From DATKZM01 sp035527975 (lineage in GTDB: Bacteria > Pseudomonadota > Alphaproteobacteria > JAPULJ01): DNA of 64,000 nt. Below, in pieces: positions 42,251 through 50,668 of the stretch. The stretch covers positions 1-64,000 of the forward strand of contig DATKZM010000127.1 of NCBI GenBank assembly GCA_035527975.1. Direction: 5' to 3'. A program made the position numbers and the translations under genes. The first letter of the stretch is position 1. Each line of letters begins with the position of its first letter. The notes below the pieces were generated by a model. It had not been told where the DNA came from. It searched no databases and was given only the letters and a program-made list of their open reading frames with translations.

Positions 42251-43318
42251 CTACTCGGCGGCGGCGCGCTCGATCGCCCGTTCGGCCTCGATTATGTTGT
42301 GCAGCGCCCTGCGGGCCAGGAACAACGCCTTGTCGGCGCGAATGCTGACCAGATTGCGCGTGGGGTCGAGGTCGAGGCGGGCCTGCTGCACTTCCATGAT
42401 CGCCTTGTCCTCCAGGAACGTCGGATAGCTTTCATTGTAGAGCTGTTCCGTCGCTTCGGGCTCGTCCTGGCGATAGCCATTGGCGACCGACCAGAAATAG
42501 TGAAACGAGCTCTCCGTCTCGGGCGTCGCATGGTGGAGGATCTGAAACTGGAGCCCGGGCTGATCCTGGTTCTTGCGCGCGCCCTTGCCGACGTCGATGG
42601 CACCGTTGTTCTGGATCACCGTCGAGGGCGCGACATAGGTAAATTTGTGCCAACGATCGATGTTGCCCTTGAAACCCACCGCCTTGACGTAGGTCGGCGG
42701 TGTCGGCGAGTCGATCATCCAGCGCTCGTAATGGCAGCCCGTGGCGGTCGGCTCGACCACCAACTCGGCGGCCGCATGCGCCTCGGGGTTGCCGCCGATC
42801 GTCGTACGGTGGACGAAGGCGAGATGGGTTAGATCCATCAAATTATCGATCATCATCATGTAGTTGGCGCCGATCTGGAACGTCGTCTTCTTGTGTGGCC
42901 ACGTCTGGGGCTGGTCATGGAACGGGTAGTTGACGATCTTGTTGTCGTCGGCCCGGGCCGGATCGCCCATCCAGATCCAGATGCATTGCTGTTTTTCCAC
43001 TACCGGGAAGCTGCGCACGATGGCGGCGGACGGCACAGTCTCCTGGCCGGGGATATGAACGCATTTGCCGGCGCCGTCGAAGACGAGCCCATGATAGCCG
43101 CATTGCAGGCCCTGTTCGACCATCCGGCCGTGGCTGAGCGGTGCGCCCCGATGGCAGCAACGATCTTCCAGCGCAGCCGCCGTGCCCTCGGTGTCGCGGA
43201 AGATGACCAGGGGCTGGTTCATGATGGTGCGCGACACGATGCCTTCGGCAAGCTCCTCCGGCCACGCCGCGATGTACCAGGCATTGCGAACGAAGGGCTC
43301 GTTGGCGCTCTGGGTCAT
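42251..43318 (-). CDS. Rieske oxygenase alpha subunit (VanA-like)
   Basis: 355 residues. Rieske [2Fe-2S] ligands are Cys54/His56 and Cys73/His76 (CCH and CGYH). The mononuclear iron site is suggested by NLMDLTHLAFVH, with Asp/His/His in the usual arrangement. The C-terminal part resembles vanillate O-demethylase oxygenase (VanA); such enzymes demethylate methoxyarenes or hydroxylate the ring and need a ferredoxin-type reductase, none of which is next to it. It lies directly before the MetE-like gene, with an operator-like palindrome upstream, so O-demethylation or ring oxidation within the same regulon is plausible. Confidence 0.9.
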   Translation of the reverse strand: MTQSANEPFVRNAWYIAAWPEELAEGIVSRTIMNQPLVIFRDTEGTAAALEDRCCHRGAPLSHGRMVEQGLQCGYHGLVFDGAGKCVHIPGQETVPSAAIVRSFPVVEKQQCIWIWMGDPARADDNKIVNYPFHDQPQTWPHKKTTFQIGANYMMMIDNLMDLTHLAFVHRTTIGGNPEAHAAAELVVEPTATGCHYERWMIDSPTPPTYVKAVGFKGNIDRWHKFTYVAPSTVIQNNGAIDVGKGARKNQDQPGLQFQILHHATPETESSFHYFWSVANGYRQDEPEATEQLYNESYPTFLEDKAIMEVQQARLDLDPTRNLVSIRADKALFLARRALHNIIEAERAIERAAAE

Positions 43319-43365
43319 GGATCGATCCTCGCTTGCTGCGGCTCGCTCAATAGGCGATGAAATTT

Positions 43366-43383
43366 ATCAATAGGCCTATAGAA
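43366..43383. promoter_or_regulatory. putative operator before the Rieske gene
   Basis: ATCAATAGGCCTATAGAA, with half-site pairing TC-ATAGG/CCTAT-GA, 48-65 bases before the Rieske start, almost identical to the sequence at 42178. Presumed operator. Confidence 0.6.
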
Positions 43384-43409
43384 CGACAAGCGCAGACGCT
43401 GCCCGCCAG

Positions 43410-45377
43410 TCACTCTGGCAGCTGCAATCGGCCCTTGATCACCTTCCGGGTGGGCGTCAGCGGCATTTCGTCGATTACGACCAGGCGTTCGGGCAGCTTG
43501 TTCTTGGCGATCTTGTGCTGCAGCAGATAGTCGGCCAAGGTCTCCAGCGTCGGCGCCTCAACGTTGGGCGCCAGCGTCACGAAGGCGCAGGCCTTCTCAC
43601 CCAGCACCGGATCGGGCATCGGCACGATGGCCGATTGCGCGATCGCCGGGTGACCGTCGAGCAGGTCCTCGACATCGCGCGGGTTGAATTTGACCCCGCC
43701 GCGATTGATCACGTCCTTGATGCGGCCGGTAATCGCGACGTTGCCGGCCTCGTCCTCGACCGCCAGGTCGCCCGAACGGAACCAGCCGCCATGCGCGAAG
43801 GCGGCCTCGCTCGCCGCATCGTTCCGCAGGTAGCCGGGGAAGAGCAGGGGGCCGCGCACCTGCAGCTCGCCTTCCGCGCCAGGCTTGCAAGGCGTGCCCA
43901 GCTCGGGGTCGATGATGCGCATCTCGGTGCCGGGGCTGGGGCGGCCGGCTGAGTTGGCCGAGACCTCCAGCGCATCCGAGGGCCGGGAATAGAGCCCGCC
44001 TTGGGTTTCGGTCATCCCCCAAAGCTGGGTCACCTTGCCGTTCGGGATCCTCGCCTGGAAGGCGCGCACCAGCTCGGGCGGACAGGTGCTGCCCGACATG
44101 ATGACGAGCTTCAGCGTGGTGAGGTCGGCCGTATCGAGGAGCCCGGCGTTCATGCAGGCCGCGACATGGGCTGGCGCAGTCCAGAGCCCGGTCGGCTTGC
44201 CGGCTTCAATCGCGGCAGCGAGTTCCGGCGGCGTGAAGACCGGCAGCAGCAGGCTGCACGCCCCCACTGCCATGGCGACGTGGAAACTGTAGGCGCCGTA
44301 AAGGTGGCTGAAGGGGGCGGCGGACAGGATGACGTCATCGGGCCCCAATTCGTGCTCGGGCGCGCCGAGACGGGCATTCGACAGAATATTGTGATAGCTG
44401 AGCGGCACGCCTTTGGGTGCGGCGGTCGTCCCGGAGGTGTAGAGCAGCAGGAACGGGTCGGAGGCGACGGGCGGCTCCGGCAGCTCCTCTGAAAGTTCGC
44501 TTTCGATCATGTCGCCGAGCGAAAGCGCGCCCGGCACCGGCGGGCCCAGCGCAATCACATGCTTCAGCTTGGGGCACTGATTCTGCAGGTTGCGCATGAC
44601 CTGCGCGGCTTCGTAGCCCTTCGCTTCCGAGAGGCAAATCACGGCCTTTGCCAAGGAATGTCCCAGCAGCGTTTCGCATTCGGCGGCGCGGTAGGCCATG
44701 TGGATCGTCTGCATGACGCCGCCCAGCCGCGCGATCGCCAGATAGGCGATCAGGAATTCGGGCAGGTTGGGAAGCTGGACCGCGACAACGTCGCCGCGTT
44801 CGACACCTATGGCCAGGAGAGCGCCCGCCAAATTGGCGACCTTCGCGCCCAGATCGCCATAGCTGAGCGTGGTCTCCCCGGCGCGGATCGCGGGTGCATC
44901 CGGTCGCTCGGCGACATGGCGGTCGAGCCATCCGGTCAGCGTGTCAGGGCCCCACCAGCCTTCATCGACATATTTCCGCGCGAGCTCCGGCGGATAGCTC
45001 ATCGCCGCGCGAAGGGCCAGCGCATCGTCGCTGAAGGTAAAATGGTTGAGATGCGGGGTAAAGCGCTCGGCGCGGAAACGCTTGCCGCCGCCAAGCTCGA
45101 GGAGCCGCACGTAATGTCCGGTATGAAAGCGCCGGCGCTCCAGTACTGTGCGGATGTAGAGCACCTGGTTCTGCGTGAGGCCGATGCGGGCGGCGATCTG
45201 ACCGTCGGAAAGTCCCATTTGTTCGCGCTGGCGTTCGATCTCGTCCCAGTCGAGCTTGCGGTAGGGGTCGCCGTCGCGGATCTGGTGGTTGTGGCTCATA
45301 CGAAAGATCGCATCGCCGAAGGTCCCGATCATCTCCTCGGTGACGCCAATCTGCCGGCGGTTGAGGCCACGGGTCAT
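43410..45377 (-). CDS. acyl-CoA ligase with N-terminal HTH-like extension
   Basis: 655 residues from the ATG at 45377, about 130 longer than usual. Residues 1-130 include LSDGQIAARIGLTQNQVLYIRTVLERR (about 56-82), a helix-turn-helix-like segment, and RFHTGHYVRLLELGGGKRF after it; no such domain is standard in acyl-CoA ligases. From about 135 a normal ligase follows: LYTSGTTAAPKG as ATP loop, TQLWGMTETQGG, GWFRSGDLAVEDEAGNVAITGRIKDVI and a C-terminal LTPTRKVIKGRLQ with the catalytic Lys. It is separated by seven bases from the Fe-S gene. Probably activates an aromatic or alicyclic acid as a CoA thioester; the extension might bind DNA or a partner. Confidence 0.87.
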   Translation of the reverse strand: MTRGLNRRQIGVTEEMIGTFGDAIFRMSHNHQIRDGDPYRKLDWDEIERQREQMGLSDGQIAARIGLTQNQVLYIRTVLERRRFHTGHYVRLLELGGGKRFRAERFTPHLNHFTFSDDALALRAAMSYPPELARKYVDEGWWGPDTLTGWLDRHVAERPDAPAIRAGETTLSYGDLGAKVANLAGALLAIGVERGDVVAVQLPNLPEFLIAYLAIARLGGVMQTIHMAYRAAECETLLGHSLAKAVICLSEAKGYEAAQVMRNLQNQCPKLKHVIALGPPVPGALSLGDMIESELSEELPEPPVASDPFLLLYTSGTTAAPKGVPLSYHNILSNARLGAPEHELGPDDVILSAAPFSHLYGAYSFHVAMAVGACSLLLPVFTPPELAAAIEAGKPTGLWTAPAHVAACMNAGLLDTADLTTLKLVIMSGSTCPPELVRAFQARIPNGKVTQLWGMTETQGGLYSRPSDALEVSANSAGRPSPGTEMRIIDPELGTPCKPGAEGELQVRGPLLFPGYLRNDAASEAAFAHGGWFRSGDLAVEDEAGNVAITGRIKDVINRGGVKFNPRDVEDLLDGHPAIAQSAIVPMPDPVLGEKACAFVTLAPNVEAPTLETLADYLLQHKIAKNKLPERLVVIDEMPLTPTRKVIKGRLQLPE

Positions 45378-45384
45378 TGTGCGC

Positions 45385-46323
45385 TCACTCTGCCGGTGTC
45401 GTCTGTTTTTCGCGGGCGTCCTCGGCCGCCTCGTAACGCAGAATTGGATCGGCCAGCGGCGCCTTGGTCGCAATCGGGCAGACGCGCATACATTCAAAGC
45501 ATTGCGCCAGCAAGCCGCCGGAGCCGACCGACATCTTGTACCAGAGCATCTTGTTGTCGGGATCGAAGAGCGCATCCTCGCGGTCTTGCGGATCGGCCGC
45601 GTTGATGGCGCTCATGATCGCCGAGGGCACTGTTTCGAATTGCTGGGTCATCTCCGCGCAGGCGGCCATGTCGTAGCGCATCACCGTCTGCTCACCGGTC
45701 TCCACGTCGACCTCACCATCGAGGCACTGGACGGGGCAGAATTTCATGCAGGGCGTGCGGTTGATCTGCTTGTACATGGCTACGCAGGAGGGCGCGGGGC
45801 AGGGGTTCGTCGCCATCGGCTTGTCCGGCTCAAGCTCGAGCTCGGTGAAGACGCTGGAAAAATACATATAGCCGTATTCGGGATGCAGCAGGATGTCGCC
45901 CGCCAGTGAACGCGCGCCGATGCCGGCGATCTCGGCATGGACCTTCAGGCTCTGCAACGGCACGCGCGGGCCGGCGTCGGGGTCCATGTCCGGCGGGCAG
46001 TAGATCGAGGGCACGCCGTATTTGGATTCGATCATAAAAGAAAGGCCATAAGTGATTGAATAGGCGCGGCCTTCTGTCGACCCGAAATAGCCAAGCGCCT
46101 TCGCTGGAACGCTCCAGGCACCTTGGGTCTGGCCGCCGACGCCAAGCGAAATCACCGATTTGACGCGCGGCATGATATCGGTTGGCCGGTAGCCGGGCGG
46201 GCAGATGCGCTCGATCGTCTCCAGGTCGGCGACCCCGACGGCCAATGCGCCCTTGCGCTTGCAGTACTCGAAGATCGCCGTCTTGGCCTCGGCCGGGTCG
46301 ATCTCGTGCGTCTTGCGGGCCAT
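45385..46323 (-). CDS. QueG-like bis-[4Fe-4S] oxidoreductase
   Basis: 312 residues. NRTPCMKFCPVQCLDG and CFECMRVCPIATKAP supply most Cys ligands of two [4Fe-4S] clusters; the N-terminal part (AVGVADLETIERICPPG and SVISLGVG) resembles QueG and reductive-dehalogenase core folds. The CxxCxxC part is atypical: CVAMYKQINRTPCMKFC spaces the first Cys further away. It is not expected to be a standard epoxyqueuosine reductase, as it lies in a catabolic operon, seven bases before the ligase gene. Three operator-like copies of the TAGGTC-type palindrome lie upstream. Confidence 0.78.
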   Translation of the reverse strand: MARKTHEIDPAEAKTAIFEYCKRKGALAVGVADLETIERICPPGYRPTDIMPRVKSVISLGVGGQTQGAWSVPAKALGYFGSTEGRAYSITYGLSFMIESKYGVPSIYCPPDMDPDAGPRVPLQSLKVHAEIAGIGARSLAGDILLHPEYGYMYFSSVFTELELEPDKPMATNPCPAPSCVAMYKQINRTPCMKFCPVQCLDGEVDVETGEQTVMRYDMAACAEMTQQFETVPSAIMSAINAADPQDREDALFDPDNKMLWYKMSVGSGGLLAQCFECMRVCPIATKAPLADPILRYEAAEDAREKQTTPAE

Positions 46324-46339
46324 CCAGCGTCTCCCATCG

Positions 46340-46427
46340 CAATAGGTCCAATGCCCCAGTGATTGGGCCGGTGTTTTTATTTTAGGTCTAAAGCGTCTGG
46401 CCCGGCAAATTCTATCGCACGATAGAA
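46340..46427. promoter_or_regulatory. cluster of operator-like palindromes
   Basis: Between the RidA stop and the Fe-S gene start lie three related sites: CAATAGGTC at 46340-46348, TTTAGGTCTAAA at 46381-46392 and the near-perfect palindrome TTCTATCGCACGATAGAA at 46410-46427. The second shares the AGGTCT centre of the sites before the MetE-like and Rieske genes. Likely control region of the Fe-S and ligase genes. Confidence 0.55.
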
Positions 46428-46440
46428 GATGGCTCGGAGA

Positions 46441-46854
46441 TCAATCGGGCACCACGGCGGTTGCTTCAATCTCCACCATTGCGCCCGGCTGCACCAGGCC
46501 CCGGACCTCGATCACCGACATGGCCGGGAAATGCCGGCCGACGATGTCGCGATAGACCGTGCCCAACGCTTTCAACGAGGCGATGTAGACCTCCTTGTCG
46601 GTGATGAACCAGGTGAGTTTGACGAGGTGTCCCGGCCCCGCGCCCGCTTCGGCGAGCAATGCCACGATGTTTTCCAGTACCTGGCGGAACTGTTCGACGA
46701 AATCGCATGAGATTCCGTCCGCATTGTCGGGCTGCCAGCCCAGTCTGCCCGGCACGCCCACTTGGCCGGCAAGATAGATCGTGCGCCCGCGCGCGGCGAT
46801 GCCGTGGGAGTAGCCGGGCAGCCGCGCCCAATCGGGTGGGTGGATGATGTCCAT
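46441..46854 (-). CDS. RidA/YjgF family protein
   Basis: 137 residues. The family detoxifies enamine/imine intermediates by hydrolysis to ketones; some catabolic members act on aminoacrylates or aminomuconate. GIAARGRTIYLAGQVGV near residue 20-36, QVLENIVALLAEAGAGPGHLVKLTWFI and SVIEVRGLVQPGAMVEIEATAVV are typical, with the Arg of the ligand site in VIEVRG. The gene is 16 bases downstream of a PaaK-like ligase. This placement suggests a role in the aromatic or amino-aromatic pathway rather than general housekeeping. Confidence 0.9.
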   Translation of the reverse strand: MDIIHPPDWARLPGYSHGIAARGRTIYLAGQVGVPGRLGWQPDNADGISCDFVEQFRQVLENIVALLAEAGAGPGHLVKLTWFITDKEVYIASLKALGTVYRDIVGRHFPAMSVIEVRGLVQPGAMVEIEATAVVPD

Positions 46855-46870
46855 GCAGCTTGTCCTTTGC

Positions 46871-48304
46871 TTACGACTTATCCCGCGTGTCGGTCACGCG
46901 CTTGGCCTTGAACTCTGTCTTCTCGAACGTGTCGGGCGCCAGCACGTCGACATCGACACGGACTTCGATCCGCGAGGTCACGGCATTCTGCACCGCGGCA
47001 ACCACCGCATCGGGGGCAGTGTGGTCGGGATGTTCGACCGTGATTGTCATGGTGTCGATGCCGTCCATGTTCGTTTGCAATAGGACCTGATACTCGTCGC
47101 CGACGCCCGCGACCGAGCGCACGCCTTCCTCGACGACCGAGGGATAGAATTTGATGCCGCGCAGGTTGATGAGGTCGTCGGCGCGGCCCTGGAAACCGCC
47201 GATCGCGCGCACATGGGTACGCCCGCAGGCGCATGTGGCATCGTCCAACGTCGTGTAGTCGCCGACCACGAAGCGCAGCTGCGATGAGCTCTCGGAGTTC
47301 ATGTTGGTGCAGACGGTGATGCCGCGGCTCCCCACGGGCAGGCGCTGTTTGCGGTCGGGGTCGATGAGCTCCCAGACCTGGAAGTCCTCCATCAAGTGCG
47401 TTTGCCACGCCCCGTCGTCGCGGCGGGCATGCGAGCACGAATAGCCGCCCGAATGCGGCGAGGCCTCGGTGCAGCCGTAGAACTCGACGATTTCCGCATC
47501 CCACATATCTTCCAGGCGCTCGCGGGTCGATGCGATCCCAGCAGCCGGCTCGCCGCCGGTGAACAGACGCTTGATCGAAGTCTTGCGCGGGTCCTCGCCC
47601 ATCTCCTGCATCACTCGGCCGATACGCAAAAGCTGCGAGGGCAGGGTGGCGAGCACCGTCGGCTTGTAGCGCAGGATGATGTTCGCCCGCAGCTCCGCCG
47701 TTAGGCCGCCGCCCGGAATGCACGGCACGCCCATATGGGCCAGCGCGTGCAGCACGCCCCAGGCCCAGACATGCGGGCCGAAGCCGACGACGAGGAAGAC
47801 CTTCTCGCCGCGCTTTGCCCCCAGGGACCAGAGAGCGCGGGCATTCGCCCAGCGCCATTGGTCGAGATCGAAGGTGGTATAGCGGAAGATGCGCGGCATG
47901 CCGGTCGACCCCGAGGTCGGAAACAGCGTCCAGCCGCGTTTGTCCCAAAGCGCGTCGTCATGCGTCGTATAGGTCCCCCAAGGCGGGTTTGCCATCAGGT
48001 CCTCGGCCATCTCCATCTTGTCGATGACCGGCCATTGGGTGAGCTTGTCGACAGTGTTAACGTCGTCGGGGGTCAGGCCGAGCTTGTCGAAACGCCGCTC
48101 GTAGAAGGGCGAGTTCTCGTAAAGAAACGGTGTCAGCACGGCGAGTTTTTCGTCCTGGATCGCCCGCAACTCGTCGCGCGAGGCGCATTCCAGCGAAGGT
48201 GACCAATACTCTTCCGATCCAGGCTCGGCAAAATCGCGCCGATGGCTCTGGAGCATTTCCAGCCACGCCGCACGGGTGGCTTCCGCCCGGTTGGTTTTGG
48301 TCAT
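46871..48304 (-). CDS. phenylacetate-CoA ligase-like enzyme
   Basis: 477 residues, PaaK branch, from an ATG with GGGGAGGATACG upstream. TLFPTSGSTGMPRIFRYTTFD is the ATP loop near residue 131-150, GCTEASPHSGG and DLINLRGIKFYPS follow; CACGRTHV near 390 supplies the Cys pattern seen in PaaK-type C-terminal halves. It activates an aryl acid with CoA. It starts the co-directional gene set PaaK-like, RidA, Fe-S, HTH-ligase, Rieske, MetE-like, FAH. A TetR gene is divergent to it, with TCTATC direct repeats in between. Confidence 0.88.
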   Translation of the reverse strand: MTKTNRAEATRAAWLEMLQSHRRDFAEPGSEEYWSPSLECASRDELRAIQDEKLAVLTPFLYENSPFYERRFDKLGLTPDDVNTVDKLTQWPVIDKMEMAEDLMANPPWGTYTTHDDALWDKRGWTLFPTSGSTGMPRIFRYTTFDLDQWRWANARALWSLGAKRGEKVFLVVGFGPHVWAWGVLHALAHMGVPCIPGGGLTAELRANIILRYKPTVLATLPSQLLRIGRVMQEMGEDPRKTSIKRLFTGGEPAAGIASTRERLEDMWDAEIVEFYGCTEASPHSGGYSCSHARRDDGAWQTHLMEDFQVWELIDPDRKQRLPVGSRGITVCTNMNSESSSQLRFVVGDYTTLDDATCACGRTHVRAIGGFQGRADDLINLRGIKFYPSVVEEGVRSVAGVGDEYQVLLQTNMDGIDTMTITVEHPDHTAPDAVVAAVQNAVTSRIEVRVDVDVLAPDTFEKTEFKAKRVTDTRDKS

Positions 48305-48440
48305 CGTATCCTCCCCATACCTTCAGCGTTCCGGCGCGCGGTCTCGTTGATTCGCAAGATTATTGGCCGCACTGCTGGACGTCTTCATATCCGCTCGTGG
48401 TCCGAAAGCCGACCATGATTCGATCAACCGACCTGGAAAA

Positions 48441-48462
48441 TTCTATCAATTCATCTATCGAA
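48441..48462. promoter_or_regulatory. putative TetR binding region
   Basis: A 22-base stretch between divergent PaaK-like and TetR genes contains two direct TCTATC hexamers (48442-48447 and 48454-48459) 12 bases apart, with TTC and GAA flanks. TTCTATC also forms a half-site of the palindrome at 46410. Likely autoregulatory operator; experimental support is lacking. Confidence 0.5.
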
Positions 48463-48542
48463 AACAACTCCCATCGATTAGTTTCGGCGGACGGCGAAGG
48501 ACTGCCGGCCGCCATTCCAAGCCGCCGGTTCGGGGTAATACG

Positions 48543-49172
48543 ATGTCTACCGGTCGGCAAAGCACAAATACAGACATCACCAAAGTCGACAAATACAAAC
48601 GTCGCTATGGTGAGATCATCGACGCGGCGGCAGCCGTCTTCGCCGAAAAGGGCTATCACGGCTCATCGACGAAAGACATCGCCGACCGGCTCGGCATTCG
48701 CCAGGGCAGCCTCTACTACTACTTCGAATCCAAGGAATCTGCGCTCGAAGAGGTCTGCCAAAAGGGCGTGGAAGGCTTTGTGCAGCAGTTGGAGGTGATC
48801 CTCGCAAGCGAAAGCGAGCCGGGCGATATGCTGCTAGCCGCCGTGCACGGTCACCTCAAGCCTTTGGAAGACAAGCCGAATTACGTCCGCGTCTTCTTGC
48901 GCGAACGGCACGAACTGCCGCTGCCGCGCCGCCGCAAGATCGCCGCCGCCGCCGGTCATTACGAACAACTCTTGGAGACCTTGTTTGAACGGGGCGTTGC
49001 GGCCGGAGCGTTTCGCACCGATCTGGATTGCCGTCTGGCGACCCTGGGGTTGCTTGGCATGTGCAATGCCGTGAGCGACTGGCGTGACGGCGAAAAGGGC
49101 GCAACCATCTGGGAAATAGCGGAAAAATTCGGATCGCTATTGAACGACGGGGTGGCGCCGAAGGGGCGTTGA
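48543..49172 (+). CDS. TetR family transcriptional regulator
   Basis: 209 residues from the ATG at 48543; a longer in-frame start at 48363 would add a low-complexity N-terminus through the putative operator and is unlikely. The N-terminal helix-turn-helix reads GYHGSSTKDIADRLGIRQGSLYYYFESKESALEEV; the ligand-binding part follows. Regulators of this type in catabolic clusters often respond to CoA thioesters. Divergent from the PaaK-like ligase gene with TCTATC repeats in between; the recurring palindromes in the genes downstream of PaaK make it the obvious regulator of that set. Confidence 0.92.
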   Translation: MSTGRQSTNTDITKVDKYKRRYGEIIDAAAAVFAEKGYHGSSTKDIADRLGIRQGSLYYYFESKESALEEVCQKGVEGFVQQLEVILASESEPGDMLLAAVHGHLKPLEDKPNYVRVFLRERHELPLPRRRKIAAAAGHYEQLLETLFERGVAAGAFRTDLDCRLATLGLLGMCNAVSDWRDGEKGATIWEIAEKFGSLLNDGVAPKGR

Positions 49173-49329
49173 GGGCGCAGGCGGCGGTGAAATTTCACAA
49201 GCGCATGACCATGTTTCGGCGCTTCGCCCGGCAGAACTTGTGTGCTAAATACATTGCCACATAGATCGCCAAACCGCGCAAAACGGGCGATCTGGGGGAA
49301 ACAAAAGCGTGGAACAGGAGGCTGTTACG

Positions 49330-50514
49330 ATGATCAAACGTGCAATTTTGGCCGCCGCGGCGACCATGCTGATCGCAGGAAGTGCGTCGGCAGAAGAGCT
49401 GCGGATCGGCTTTATGAACTCGATGAACCACCCGCTCGGCAAAGAGCAGGTGAACGGTTTCAAGCTCCGGCTCACGGCATTGGGATGGAACAAGGACGGC
49501 GACATGCTGGGCGGCGTTCCGACAAGGGTCTTTTACTGCGACGATCAGGTAAAGCCCGATGTCGGCGTGACCTGCGCCAAGAAATTCGTGGAGCAGGACA
49601 AGGTCCAGATCGTTGCTGGTATCGTCTGGTCGAACATCCTGAACGCCGTGCGCAACCCGGTAGTGCGCAACAAGGTCATTCTAATGAGCACCAATGCGGG
49701 CTCGTCGCGCCTGGCCGGCGTTGCCTGCAGCAAGTACTTCATCTCGACCTCCTGGCAGAACGACCAGACGCCCGAGGCGATGGGCCAGTTGATGCGCGAG
49801 GAGAAGCTGAACGACGTTTACCTGATGTCGGCCAATTATCAGGCGGGCAAGGATATGATGGCGGGCTTCCGGCGCTTCTATAACGGCCGGATCAAGGGCC
49901 AGCTGCTCTACAAGCTCGGCAACCGCGACTTCCAGTCGGAGCTGACCCGCGTGCGCGCCGCCCAGCCTTCGTCGGTCTTTGTCTTCGCGCCGGGCCCGAT
50001 GGGCGTTGCGTTCATGAAGCAGTGGGCCGCGTCCGGTCTCGGTAAGAAAATCAAGCTTTACACCGTTTTCACGATCGACAACTTCATGCTGCTGCCGATC
50101 GGCAAGGCGGCGATCGGGTCCTTCCACACCAACTACTGGGATCCCGATTCGAAGAACCCGGTCAATGTGAAGTTCATCGCCGACTACAAGGCGGCCTATG
50201 GGCGGTTGCCGTCGCATTTCGCGACGCAGGCCTATGATGCGCCGGCGCTGATCGCCTCGGCCGTCAAGGCCACAGGCGGCAAGGTCAACAACACCCTGGC
50301 GCTCAAAAAGGCCATGCTGAAGGCCAACTACGCGTCGGTCCGCGGCAAGTACCGTTACAATTTCAATGGCATGCCGATCCAGAGCTACTACAAGCGCGAA
50401 GTCATCGCCGGACCTGGCGGCAAGGCGATGATCCGGACGGTCGGTGTGGTGTTCACCGACCACGCCGATTCCTACGCCAAGCGGTGCAAGCGCAGCGAGC
50501 GCATGGCGCCGTAA
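49330..50514 (+). CDS. branched-chain/aromatic ABC binding protein (LivK-like)
   Basis: 394 residues from the ATG at 49330 with AGGAGG eight bases upstream; an earlier GTG is less likely. Signal peptide about 1-22 (ILAAAATMLIAGSASAEE). The mature protein has the Peripla_BP_6 pattern LRIGFMNSMNHPLGKEQVNGF and AQPSSVFVFAPGPMGVAFMKQWAASGL. It belongs to the Liv/HAAT family of ABC binding proteins; in catabolic clusters such proteins bind aromatic acids rather than leucine. Permease genes livH and livM follow. Its substrate is unknown. Confidence 0.9.
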   Translation: MIKRAILAAAATMLIAGSASAEELRIGFMNSMNHPLGKEQVNGFKLRLTALGWNKDGDMLGGVPTRVFYCDDQVKPDVGVTCAKKFVEQDKVQIVAGIVWSNILNAVRNPVVRNKVILMSTNAGSSRLAGVACSKYFISTSWQNDQTPEAMGQLMREEKLNDVYLMSANYQAGKDMMAGFRRFYNGRIKGQLLYKLGNRDFQSELTRVRAAQPSSVFVFAPGPMGVAFMKQWAASGLGKKIKLYTVFTIDNFMLLPIGKAAIGSFHTNYWDPDSKNPVNVKFIADYKAAYGRLPSHFATQAYDAPALIASAVKATGGKVNNTLALKKAMLKANYASVRGKYRYNFNGMPIQSYYKREVIAGPGGKAMIRTVGVVFTDHADSYAKRCKRSERMAP

Positions 50515-50538
50515 GGTCACTTGATCCCGGAGCAGCGC

Positions 50539-50564
50539 GGGGACGTCCGTTTACGGGCGTCCCC
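50539..50564 (+). terminator. stem-loop between livK and livH
   Basis: GGGGACG and CGTCCCC flank an inner CCG/CGG pair around TTTA, 25 bases behind the livK stop, without a T-run. Probably an attenuator or mRNA-stabilising hairpin that raises binding protein over permease levels, rather than a full terminator. Confidence 0.6.
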
Positions 50565-50668
50565 GGCGTTCGGGAGATGGATACCACCAGCAATGCGACT
50601 GTGGGCGAGCGGGCGGCGACGGGGCGCGGCACGCTCGTACGGCGAACGGTGAACCGGTAATCAGGACG

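Noticed and set aside
48363..48542. N-terminal 60-residue extension of the TetR protein
   Set aside because: It lies over the divergent promoter and operator-like repeats and has no TetR-family similarity.
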